A DNA stretch of 64,000 nt from Paludibacteraceae bacterium. Lineage in GTDB: Bacteria; Bacteroidota; Bacteroidia; Bacteroidales; Paludibacteraceae. The DNA lies in contig JAGALP010000010.1 of assembly GCA_017625155.1 (NCBI GenBank), forward strand, positions 1-64,000, read 5' to 3'. Below, piece by piece: positions 54,610 to 62,494 of the stretch (position 1 is its first letter; every line of letters starts with the position of its first letter). A program made the translations under genes and the position numbers. Below the pieces are notes generated by a model. It made no database searches, was not told the DNA's origin, and was given only the letters and a program-made list of their open reading frames with translations.

Positions 54610-54666
54610 CACGAGTTTTGTATTTTTATAAATTATAATAGATACAAAATATAACCTATAAATAAG

Positions 54667-56007
54667 ATGTTACCATTAGACTTCATAGAAAATCTTCACG
54701 AACAGATGTCGCCTGAGGAAGTGCAACAGCTTTGCCAAGCACTTGAATCAGAACCAGTTACATCTATTCGTCTAAACGACAAGTTAGACTATCTCACCTT
54801 CGATGCCGACACTGAAGAGGTACCTTGGCACGAAGATGGATACTACCTCAGCCGTCGTCCGCAGTTTACCCTTGATCCGCTTCTGCACGCAGGTTGCTAC
54901 TATGTGCAAGAGGCCAGTAGTATGTTCGTTGGTGAGGTGCTTCAACAGTACCTCAAGCCAGAAAGTATCGTCCTTGACCTTTGCGCTGCACCAGGTGGCA
55001 AGTCCACCCTTATCAGCCAGTTCCTTGGCAATGAGGGCTTGCTCGTTAGCAACGAGGTAGTGCGTCAGCGTGTGTTTATCCTCTCGGAAAATATCCAGAA
55101 ATGGGGCAACGGCAACACTGTGGTGACCCACAACCCTGCGGCTGATTTTGGCAACAAACTGCCCGAGCTCTTCGATTGTATCCTCGTTGATGCCCCCTGT
55201 TCGGGCGAAGGTATGTTCCGCAAGGATGAGGGGGCGGTAGCCGAATGGAGCATGCGAAATGTACAGGAATGTGCTGAGCGCCAGTGCGATATCCTCGATG
55301 ATGTGTGGGATGCACTCAAGCCAGGCGGCATACTCATCTATTCCACTTGCACCTTCAACCGCGAAGAAAATGAGAAGAATGCCCAATGGATTGCCGATGA
55401 GTTGGGAGCCGAGATACTACCTATCAGCCACGACCCAGCATGGGGAATCACCGAGGGCAAACCTGGCTATCACTTCTATCCACACAAAACCAAAGGCGAA
55501 GGTTTCTATATCTGTGCTTTCCGCAAACGTGGTGTCGCTACAGGTACTTTCCGTATTCCTAAGCAGAAGAACCCTGTTTCTGAAACCGTAGAATTTAAGG
55601 ATATTATGCAAAGTTGGCTTCAGCATCCCGAACAATGGACTATTCGCCAACAAGACCGCTTCGTGGTGGCTTATCCTGCCAAATACAAACAACTCATCGA
55701 GTTCCTCAACTCGCAGTTCATTTGTATCAGCACAGGCTTTGGTATAGGTGAACTGCGTGGCAAAACCGTGGTGCCTCAACATGCTTTGGCGATGCTCAAG
55801 GATGTTAATAAAAATGCTTTTAACAAGGTCGAACTCACTTTGGACCAGGCACTCTCTTACCTGCGCAACGAAGCATTGACCCTGCCTAACGCTGCAACTG
55901 GCGTAGTGATGGTCACCTATGAGAATGTTCCTCTCGGCTTTGTGAAGAATGTGGGCAACCATTGCAACAACCTCTATCCCAAAGAGTGGCGCATCCGTAA
56001 ACTCTAA
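54667..56007 (+). CDS. RsmF/NOL1/NOP2-type rRNA (cytosine-C5) methyltransferase
   Basis: The 446-residue protein has the RsmB/RsmF SAM-binding core VLDLCAAPGGKST, the acidic motif ILVDAPCSGEGMFR (catalytic TC-motif region) and STCTFNREENE (second cysteine). A C-terminal RsmF-like domain follows, ending VPLGFVKNVGNHCNNLYPKEWRIRKL. It methylates cytosine in rRNA; the exact position is not predictable. The DUF6340 gene starts 14 bp later. Confidence 0.92.
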   Translation: MLPLDFIENLHEQMSPEEVQQLCQALESEPVTSIRLNDKLDYLTFDADTEEVPWHEDGYYLSRRPQFTLDPLLHAGCYYVQEASSMFVGEVLQQYLKPESIVLDLCAAPGGKSTLISQFLGNEGLLVSNEVVRQRVFILSENIQKWGNGNTVVTHNPAADFGNKLPELFDCILVDAPCSGEGMFRKDEGAVAEWSMRNVQECAERQCDILDDVWDALKPGGILIYSTCTFNREENEKNAQWIADELGAEILPISHDPAWGITEGKPGYHFYPHKTKGEGFYICAFRKRGVATGTFRIPKQKNPVSETVEFKDIMQSWLQHPEQWTIRQQDRFVVAYPAKYKQLIEFLNSQFICISTGFGIGELRGKTVVPQHALAMLKDVNKNAFNKVELTLDQALSYLRNEALTLPNAATGVVMVTYENVPLGFVKNVGNHCNNLYPKEWRIRKL

Positions 56008-56020
56008 ACTAGTTTTGAGA

Positions 56021-57088
56021 ATGAATAAGGAACAAAGAATAAAGATTAAACACTTTAGTCTGCCAAAGTCGAAAGTAATCCGTCTTTGCTCTTTGCTCTT
56101 GGTTCTTTGCTCTCTTCCTATAAACGCACAACAGCAATGGTATTTCTCGGTGGACGAACGCTACCCCGCCGAACGCTCCGAACTGAAAAACAACAGTCGT
56201 ATTTTGGTGGTAAACAACGCCTTAACGCAACCTAAAGACTTTGGTCACACTACCATGATTGACGGCGAGAGTAAAGGTGGCGTAGAGTTGGATTTAAGTC
56301 GTAGCATACTCTATTCTCTCTTTTCTGCGACACAAAGTTTAGAAGCCACTGGCGAGTTTGACGCTGTCGAACTCATGGATATTTCGCAAAACCCCTCTAC
56401 CAATTACTATACACGCACCCCAATAAAGCATGCTGCTGCCGAGCAGCTATGCGCTGATTATCAAGCGGATGCGCTTTTAATACTCAACCAATTGGTGCTG
56501 TATGATGTACTTGAGAGTTTCCCTACGGAAGAGGGGCCCTATTTCGCTTACCTGCAAGCATACGCCCAATCGCATTGGACCATCCACTATGCAGGACAAA
56601 CGCGCGAACGCTCCTTCACACAGGCCGACACCTTGCTTTGGGAAAGCGATACGTATTATACTCGCGCTCAGACCCTTACCCAGCTACCTGACCGCCAAGA
56701 GGCATTGCTCTATCTCGCGCAAGAGTTGGGCAACAGAGTGGGTAGTAGTTTCGCACCTTCGTGGCAAACCACTCGCCGCTATATCTACGAACTCGATGAA
56801 TTACAATCGGGATTAGATTCTTTCCGTTACCAGCATTGGAATGAAGCCATCTCGCTATGGCAACCTTGCGTAGGCGGAAACAATAAAAAAGCCGCAGCAT
56901 GTGCCGCGGCTAATATCGCTATTGCTTACGAACTTTCGGGCGATTATGCTTCGGCTTGCGATTATGCCCAGCGTGCCATCCGCCTTTTCGGCGCTTGGAA
57001 GACGGCTTACGGTCGTCAGCAGCAAGCGAACATACGCTACTATCTGGCGCAGCTCCAAGCTCGGCAGGCAAGGGAACGCGGTCAATAA
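56021..57088 (+). CDS. DUF6340-like protein with C-terminal TPR
   Basis: The 355-residue product has a basic start (MNKEQRIKIKHF), a hydrophobic signal segment (RLCSLLLVLCSLPINAQ), a central alpha/beta region and a C-terminal TPR-like pair (DSFRYQHWNEAISLW and AANIAIAYELSGDYASACDYAQRAIRLF). This matches the DUF6340 Bacteroidales family, of unknown function and probably periplasmic. The signal region is encoded by DNA resembling a mini-repeat (see findings). The last 170 bp overlap the convergent helicase gene. Confidence 0.65.
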   Translation: MNKEQRIKIKHFSLPKSKVIRLCSLLLVLCSLPINAQQQWYFSVDERYPAERSELKNNSRILVVNNALTQPKDFGHTTMIDGESKGGVELDLSRSILYSLFSATQSLEATGEFDAVELMDISQNPSTNYYTRTPIKHAAAEQLCADYQADALLILNQLVLYDVLESFPTEEGPYFAYLQAYAQSHWTIHYAGQTRERSFTQADTLLWESDTYYTRAQTLTQLPDRQEALLYLAQELGNRVGSSFAPSWQTTRRYIYELDELQSGLDSFRYQHWNEAISLWQPCVGGNNKKAAACAAANIAIAYELSGDYASACDYAQRAIRLFGAWKTAYGRQQQANIRYYLAQLQARQARERGQ

Positions 57089-58208
57089 TCTTCTGCAAAA
57101 ATCGCTCAATCTTATTAAAAAATCGTTTATCTTCGGGGCTCACCAAGGTGATTGCCTCGCCTTTGTTTTCTGCACGTGCTGTACGACCAATACGGTGCAC
57201 ATAGTCTTCCGCATCACGAGGCACATCATAGTTGATTACCAACGGAATATCATCCACATCTATTCCGCGTGAAACAATATCGGTGGCTACTAGTACATCC
57301 ACTTTACCGTTTCGGAAATCCAACATCACCTCATCGCGCTCTTTCTGTTCCAGGTCGGAGTGCATAGCGCGCGCATCAACATGGTTCGCGCGCAGCGCAC
57401 GCGCGAGCTCTTTCACCTTCTGCTTCTTCCCTACAAAGATAATGACTTTTTTGAGTTTCTCGCTGGTGTCGGGAGTCTGGAGTCCAGAGCCCAATAACCT
57501 CACGAGAAACGCAGTCTTCTGCGTTTCATATATGTCCACCGCCATCTGTCGGATGCTCTCTGGCGGACGTGATATAGCTATCTGCACCTCTACTGGGTGC
57601 TGCATAATGGCTTTCGCCATCTTGCGGATATTTGTGGGCATAGTCGCCGAGAACATAATCGTTTGGCGGTCTTTGGGCAACTTGTTCACGATAGTCATGA
57701 TGTCGTCATAGAACCCCATGTCCAACATACGGTCGGCTTCATCGAGAATAAAGTATTTCACACCCGAGAAGTCAATATCGTAGATATTCATTTGGCTGAG
57801 CAATCGCCCTGGCGTAGCGATAACTATGTCTGCACCTTTCTGCAAACCAGTCACTTGCGTTCCCCATGCACCACTATCGTTTCCGCCATAGATGGCTACT
57901 GAAGAGAATGGTACATAGAACCCAAATCCCTCCATCTGTTGGTCTATCTGCTGTGCCAACTCGCGCGTAGGTGCCATGATGATGGCATTGAGTTTGTTAG
58001 GGTCGTGGTTGTCGTATTGGAGGTTGGTGAGGAGGGGTAGGATATACGCTGCGGTCTTGCCTGTACCTGTCTGCGCACACGAAATCACATCGTGTCCGTC
58101 CAGTATCACAGGTATAGTCTGTTCTTGCACAGGCGTGCAAGTATCAAAGCGCATGTCCCACAGGGCATCCAACACCTCATCCGATAATGCTAACTCATCA
58201 AAATACAT
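56919..58208 (-). CDS. DEAD-box ATP-dependent RNA helicase
   Basis: The 429-residue protein has all DEAD-box motifs: Q motif TPVQEQTIPVI, motif I AQTGTGKTAA, Ia PTRELAQQ, II DEADRMLD, III SAT, IV IIFVGKK, V ATDIVSRGIDVDD and VI YVHRIGRTARA. A basic tail (SSKRRKGGWHAGHNRKPKHNRPKVRKQ) would bind RNA. It resembles RhlE. The start at 58208 (MYFDEL) is chosen because the promoter box TACCTTTG (58232-58239, minus strand) lies just upstream of it. The basic tail is encoded opposite the end of the DUF6340 gene. Confidence 0.93.
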   Translation of the reverse strand: MYFDELALSDEVLDALWDMRFDTCTPVQEQTIPVILDGHDVISCAQTGTGKTAAYILPLLTNLQYDNHDPNKLNAIIMAPTRELAQQIDQQMEGFGFYVPFSSVAIYGGNDSGAWGTQVTGLQKGADIVIATPGRLLSQMNIYDIDFSGVKYFILDEADRMLDMGFYDDIMTIVNKLPKDRQTIMFSATMPTNIRKMAKAIMQHPVEVQIAISRPPESIRQMAVDIYETQKTAFLVRLLGSGLQTPDTSEKLKKVIIFVGKKQKVKELARALRANHVDARAMHSDLEQKERDEVMLDFRNGKVDVLVATDIVSRGIDVDDIPLVINYDVPRDAEDYVHRIGRTARAENKGEAITLVSPEDKRFFNKIERFLQKIIDRVPLPAELGAAPDSSVCSLAADDRKPSSKRRKGGWHAGHNRKPKHNRPKVRKQ

Positions 58209-58403
58209 ATTATCGTTTTCCAAAACTGCTGCAAAGGTACTACTATTTTTTCGATTATCCAACATCTATCCTAAAATTAGTATAAAAAACGTACTTTTAC
58301 ATTTTGTAATTATAAATGATTATCTTAGTGGTAAAAAATAAATTATAGTTCACTAATAACTTTCGCACAATCTTCGCGCGAAGAAACTTTTTTTCAAAAA
58401 AAA

Positions 58404-58520
58404 TACACCCACGCGGGAAGCATAGTAAACACTGCACTTCCCGTGTGTTGTATATACCATTTCACCCTCCAACTTCTCCGATCTTCGGCGCAAAACCCCT
58501 TCCGCGCCGAAGATTTTTGC
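58404..58520. ncRNA. two adjacent strong hairpins, candidate small RNA
   Basis: CGCGGGAAG pairs with CTTCCCGTG across 16 bases, and ATCTTCGGCGC pairs with GCGCCGAAGAT across about 13 bases, the latter followed on the plus strand by TTTTT. The second has the form of an intrinsic terminator, but no plus-strand gene precedes it. A TAnnTTTG box is not evident upstream, so this is tentative. Confidence 0.35.
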
Positions 58521-58627
58521 AGCATTATTATAGAGGCACATTAAAAAAGGAAAGAGCAAAAGAGAGGACTGGAAACAGAAATTTTACCCAAGTGCCACCG
58601 ATGGAGCTCGCAGTGGTAATGAAGTAG

Positions 58628-58792
58628 TTTCGAAGGATTCCGTCAGCCAAAATTTCGCCCACAAATAGGGTACAACGATGCCATAGATAGGCATTTTTGG
58701 TCGCGAAGTGGTCGCGTAGCCCGAAGAGAACTTGCAGTCCGATTAAAACTTGCCACAAAAAGTCCACAGAAATCTTATAGATTTCCTAGAGA
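58628..58792 (+). repeat. dispersed ~165-bp repeat, copy B
   Basis: It aligns with 35029-35195. The identical 36-bp block is at 58699-58734. Differences elsewhere are mostly substitutions, with small length changes near 58672-58690. Confidence 0.85.
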
Positions 58793-58919
58793 TGTGCTAC
58801 ACGGTCCCCTAACTTGCAGCACGCCTATTCCTACCTCAATAGGAGGGTGTTTTGATGCAAATCTTACCAATAAATCACCATTTCACAAACTATAACTTGC
58901 ATATCTATAATTTTTTCCG

Positions 58920-58927
58920 TACCTTTG
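58920..58927 (+). promoter_or_regulatory. sirtuin gene promoter -7 box
   Basis: TACCTTTG follows a T-tract, 41 nt before the ATG at 58969. Confidence 0.7.
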
Positions 58928-58968
58928 CACTCGATAATCATACAAAACTAACATAACCCCTATTTATT

Positions 58969-59670
58969 ATGACTAAGAAAATCGTTGTTTTTACTGGAGC
59001 TGGCGTATCCGCAGAAAGTGGATTAGGTACTTTTCGTGGCTCCGATGGCATGTGGGACCGCTACCGCATAGAGGATGTGTGCACCCACGAAGCATGGCTC
59101 AACAACCCCCAACTCTGCGTTGAGTTCTACAACATGCGCCGTCGCGAAGCCCTCGCAGCCCAACCCAATGCTGCCCATTATGCCATCGCGCGCCTACAAG
59201 AGGCCATTCCTAACACCCAAGTCATCACTCAAAACATCGATAACCTACACGAGCGTGCAGGTAGCCACGATGTCATTCACCTGCATGGCGAACTTACCAA
59301 ACTGCGTTCTGAAACCAACGAACTGGCAACCATCGACTTAGACGGTTGGGAGCAACACTATGGCGACCGCCATCCCGATGGCTCGCTACTGCGCCCTTAT
59401 GTAGTCTTCTTCGGAGAAGGAGTGCCTTATTTCCCTTTGGCTTGCGAGGTGGCTAGTCAAGCGGATATCCTTATCGTAGTGGGCACATCGCTCAATGTTT
59501 ATCCCGCAGCATCCTTGTTGCAATATGCGCCCTCTTCAGCGGAAATCTATGTGATTGACCCTAACACTCCCGAACTCGGTATTTACCGCCACCGCGCCCA
59601 CCATATCCAGAAAAACGCCTCTGTAGGTGTTCCCAAATTGGTAGAAAAACTCATCAACATAGAGCAATAA
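58969..59670 (+). CDS. NAD-dependent protein deacylase (sirtuin)
   Basis: The 233-residue protein has the sirtuin motifs GAGVSAESGLGTFRG, QNIDNLH, HLHGEL and VGTSLNVYPA. FYNMRRRE supplies the Tyr and Arg that bind acidic acyl groups in CobB/SIRT5, suggesting desuccinylase or demalonylase activity. The four zinc cysteines between LHGEL and the FFGE segment are absent, as in many Bacteroidota sirtuins, so the small domain must be stabilised without zinc. It is a monocistronic unit. Confidence 0.92.
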   Translation: MTKKIVVFTGAGVSAESGLGTFRGSDGMWDRYRIEDVCTHEAWLNNPQLCVEFYNMRRREALAAQPNAAHYAIARLQEAIPNTQVITQNIDNLHERAGSHDVIHLHGELTKLRSETNELATIDLDGWEQHYGDRHPDGSLLRPYVVFFGEGVPYFPLACEVASQADILIVVGTSLNVYPAASLLQYAPSSAEIYVIDPNTPELGIYRHRAHHIQKNASVGVPKLVEKLINIEQ

Positions 59671-59739
59671 CCATGCAAGAAATCGTTTTTAAAAAATATA
59701 TTTTTTACGCTTTCTCTTGCATACGTGCAAAAAAAATAG

Positions 59740-59747
59740 TACCTTTG
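59740..59747 (+). promoter_or_regulatory. promoter -7 box of the pyrE-like / psd gene cluster
   Basis: TACCTTTG lies 61 nt before the ATG at 59809. No further consensus box is seen before psd, so the three genes to 61556 probably share it. Confidence 0.65.
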
Positions 59748-59808
59748 CCCGAATTTTAGCTTGATGTGAAGAATGATTTATTAAAAAACAACTATTAATA
59801 TTTACAAT

Positions 59809-60441
59809 ATGAGTGTTCTACAAAACCTAACAGCAATCAAAATGCTGCAGTTGAAAGCATTTAAATTTCAACTAAACAACCCATTCAAATGGGCAAATGG
59901 GTGGTATGCACCTCTATATTGCGATGATCGTAAGATTTTATCATATCCAAAGATTCGAGATTTTATTCGAATAGAATTGGCGAGAACAATCGCTGAGATA
60001 TATCCTGATGCAGATGTGATAGCGGGAGTAGCAACCAATGCTATTGCACATGGCGTGTTGGTAGCAGAACAGTTGGGATTACCTTTCGTATATGTGCATC
60101 CTACTCCTAAAGATCACGGATTGGAAAATCAAATCGAAGGTGATTTGCGTCCGAGGCAAAATGTGATTGTGTTAGAAAATCAAGTGAATATAGGTAAAAA
60201 TTGCTTGAAAGTGGTAGAAGCATTACGCAATAATGGCTGTAATGTATTAGGTATTGTTACCATTTTTGATTATGGCTTCTCATCTACTCGCAAAAACATG
60301 GAAAAAGCAGAAATAGATTTGATTTCGCTGACCAACTTAGAAACTGTTTTGCATCATGCAGAAAACTTAGAAATAATCAATGAAGAACAAAGCAAGGCGA
60401 TACAACAATGGCAAAAGAAACCATCTAAATGGAGTAAATAA
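59809..60441 (+). CDS. pyrE: orotate phosphoribosyltransferase homologue with degenerate PRPP site
   Basis: The 210-residue protein aligns along its length with PyrE (NPFKWANGWYAPLYCDDRK, AGVATNAIAHG, KDHGLENQIEG, GCNVLGIVTIFDYGF). The PRPP-binding loop, normally E-D-L-I-S-T-G-G-S, reads ENQVNIGKN (123-131). The phosphate-binding arginine of YVR is a histidine (His97), and the lysine usually found in the WKSP segment is Tyr33. The flexible-loop K-D-H-G is kept. Either this is a pseudoenzyme with another role, or it has a changed substrate. The symbol refers to homology only. The SRPBCC gene starts 3 bp after the stop. Confidence 0.8.
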   Translation: MSVLQNLTAIKMLQLKAFKFQLNNPFKWANGWYAPLYCDDRKILSYPKIRDFIRIELARTIAEIYPDADVIAGVATNAIAHGVLVAEQLGLPFVYVHPTPKDHGLENQIEGDLRPRQNVIVLENQVNIGKNCLKVVEALRNNGCNVLGIVTIFDYGFSSTRKNMEKAEIDLISLTNLETVLHHAENLEIINEEQSKAIQQWQKKPSKWSK

Positions 60442-60444
60442 GTT

Positions 60445-60873
60445 ATGGCAGAGATTAAATATGAGAGTAAAATAGGGCAGATAATAGCAAACGACCAACA
60501 GGTGTTTGCCGTATTGAGCAATCTAGAGAATATCAACTATTTTCGAGATGCAATACCTCAAGATAAAATAAAAGAATTGGAAGTGACCAAAGAGCGAATC
60601 TGTCTAAAAGTGGATGGATTAGGGCAAAAAATAGCAATTGCAATCGTTGAAAAAGAAGAATACAAAACCATTAAATTCGGAGCAGAAAATTTGCCTATTC
60701 CATTTAATGTTTGGATTCAATTGAAACAAGTGGCTGAATTGGATACTCGTATTAGAATCACAATAAAAACAGATATGCCTGCTATGTTCAAGATGATGTT
60801 TGATAAGAAAATGCAGCAGGGACTGGACCAAGCAATAGATATGCTCTGTCAAATACCTTATAACAAGTTATAA
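60445..60873 (+). CDS. SRPBCC-family (START-like fold) protein
   Basis: The 142-residue protein begins with the pattern of polyketide cyclase/START-like domains (KYESKIGQIIANDQQVFAVLSNLENINYF) and ends in a long helix (MMFDKKMQQGLDQAIDMLCQIP) that closes the ligand cavity. No ligand is predictable. In other Bacteroidales this gene also sits after pyrE, so the pair is conserved. It lies 3 bp after the pyrE-like gene and 2 bp before psd. Confidence 0.75.
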   Translation: MAEIKYESKIGQIIANDQQVFAVLSNLENINYFRDAIPQDKIKELEVTKERICLKVDGLGQKIAIAIVEKEEYKTIKFGAENLPIPFNVWIQLKQVAELDTRIRITIKTDMPAMFKMMFDKKMQQGLDQAIDMLCQIPYNKL

Positions 60874-60875
60874 TT

Positions 60876-61556
60876 ATGGGAAGGAAAAAACGCAATCTTC
60901 GTATTCATCGCGAAGGACGAAACATTATTGTAGGACTTACATTTTTGATTTTTATCATCAACGTTCCTGTTTATCTATATGTTTCTAATTGGATATTTGC
61001 GATTACATTGTTGCTTTCAGCGGCATTATTAGTATTTGTTACTTATTTCTTCCGCAACCCAGTACGTGTGTTAGAAGTGGATGATCCTAATTTCATTATC
61101 GCACCTGCTGACGGACGTGTGGTTGTGATAGAGCCCACCGAAGAAAATGAGTATTTTCATGAAAAACGCCTGCAAGTGAGCATCTTTATGTCGCCCTTCA
61201 ATGTACATGCCAATTGGTATCCAATAGAAGGAACTATTTTGGTATCCGAACATCAAAAAGGTCGTCATCAAGGAGCTTGGCTACCTAAATCAAGTACAGA
61301 AAACGAGCGTTCATTAGTTGTGATAGAAACACCCAATAAAGTGCAAATAGCTGTACGTCAGATAGCTGGTGCAATGGCACGCCGTATCGTAACCTATGCT
61401 AAGGCCACCAAGCAAGCACACCGCAATGAGCATCTCGGATTTATCAAATTTGGCTCACGTGTGGATATGTATTTGCCACTTGATACACAAATCTTTGTGG
61501 CTGTGGGTGAATCAGTACGTGGTAACGAAACTATTATCGGCAGAATAAAAGAATAA
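60876..61556 (+). CDS. psd: phosphatidylserine decarboxylase
   Basis: Psd makes phosphatidylethanolamine from phosphatidylserine and matures by self-cleavage to form a pyruvoyl group. The 226-residue protein is the short (archaeal/Bacteroidota) type with two N-terminal membrane helices. It has the segment FIIAPADGRVVVIE, the HxxP-like VHANWYPIEG region and the cleavage site FGSR (Gly-Ser bond). The usual partner pssA is not downstream; deoC follows after 30 bp. Confidence 0.92.
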   Translation: MGRKKRNLRIHREGRNIIVGLTFLIFIINVPVYLYVSNWIFAITLLLSAALLVFVTYFFRNPVRVLEVDDPNFIIAPADGRVVVIEPTEENEYFHEKRLQVSIFMSPFNVHANWYPIEGTILVSEHQKGRHQGAWLPKSSTENERSLVVIETPNKVQIAVRQIAGAMARRIVTYAKATKQAHRNEHLGFIKFGSRVDMYLPLDTQIFVAVGESVRGNETIIGRIKE

Positions 61557-61586
61557 TAATACTAATACCTAATAAAATCATCAATT

Positions 61587-62465
61587 ATGAATAAGTTTGA
61601 AAATCTTTTCGCTGAGTATCCTTGCACACTCACCGAACAATCCGTAAAATCAGCAGTAGAAGATATATTGGCTAACCACTTCGAGGAAAACAACAATGTA
61701 GAAGTATGGAAACAATGTCTCCATTCAATTGACTTGACCACACTCAATGGCGAGGATACTACCGAGAAAGTAGAGACGATGGCTCAACGTGTGAATGAGT
61801 TTGAAGACAACTTCCCTGGTGTGCCTAACGTGGCTGCTATGTGTGTGTATCCTGCTCTTGTGCAAGCTGCAGCAGATACACTCACAGAGCCTATCGGCAT
61901 TGCAGCAGTGGCTGCTGGTTTCCCAGCTTCTCAAACATTTATTGAGGTTAAAGTGGCTGAGGCTGCGATGGCTGTTGCTGCTGGTGCAACTGAGATAGAT
62001 ATCGTTATCTCAATAGGAAAATTCCTTGAAGGCAACTACCAAGAGGTCTTTGATGAGATTTCTGAAATTAAAGCAGCTATCAAAGATGCACACCTCAAAG
62101 TGATTCTTGAAACAGGTGCTTTAAAAACACCCGAAAACATCTATAAGGCTTCTATTCTTGCCATGGCAGCAGGAGCTGATTTTATAAAAACGTCTACAGG
62201 TAAAATTGCTGTAAATGCTACTCCAGAGGCTACATATGTAATGTGTACTGCCATCAAGAACTGGCAAGCAAAAACTGGTCAAAAGGTATGCTACAAACCT
62301 GCAGGTGGCGTAAGTACCACCGAAGAGGCTGTGCAACATTACACCTTAGTGAAAGAGATTCTTGGTCAAGATTGGCTCAATAATGAGTCCTTCCGATTTG
62401 GTGCAAGTCGTTTGGCAAACAATTTATTAACAAGTATTACTGGTTCGGAAATAAAATATTTCTAA
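61587..62465 (+). CDS. deoC: deoxyribose-phosphate aldolase
   Basis: DeoC cleaves 2-deoxyribose-5-phosphate to glyceraldehyde-3-phosphate and acetaldehyde in nucleoside catabolism. The 292-residue protein is the longer class with an N-terminal extension. The TIM-barrel motifs EIDIVISIGKFLEG, KVILETGAL and the Schiff-base lysine in FIKTSTGK are intact; KPAGGV supplies the second lysine. It lies after psd and before the flavoprotein gene. Confidence 0.94.
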   Translation: MNKFENLFAEYPCTLTEQSVKSAVEDILANHFEENNNVEVWKQCLHSIDLTTLNGEDTTEKVETMAQRVNEFEDNFPGVPNVAAMCVYPALVQAAADTLTEPIGIAAVAAGFPASQTFIEVKVAEAAMAVAAGATEIDIVISIGKFLEGNYQEVFDEISEIKAAIKDAHLKVILETGALKTPENIYKASILAMAAGADFIKTSTGKIAVNATPEATYVMCTAIKNWQAKTGQKVCYKPAGGVSTTEEAVQHYTLVKEILGQDWLNNESFRFGASRLANNLLTSITGSEIKYF

Positions 62466-62494
62466 TCGCGATTTAATTAGAAGAAAATCCTGCG

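Larger units (their letters stand above)
58209..58968. other. 760-bp gene-free region between helicase and sirtuin genes
   Basis: It holds the helicase promoter (58232-58239), a palindrome TCTTCGCGCGAAGA near 58372-58385, two larger hairpins (58404-58452 and 58479-58513), the dispersed repeat copy B (58628-58792), a CCTATT/AATAGG hairpin near 58823-58850 and the sirtuin promoter (58920-58927). Open frames here of 60-79 codons overlap the hairpins and repeat and are not called. Confidence 0.7.

Noticed and set aside
58353..58767. Two minus-strand open frames of 68 and 79 codons
   Set aside because: They coincide with hairpins and the dispersed repeat, and lack promoters and ribosome binding sites. 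The 79-codon frame is readable in copy A only up to a stop.
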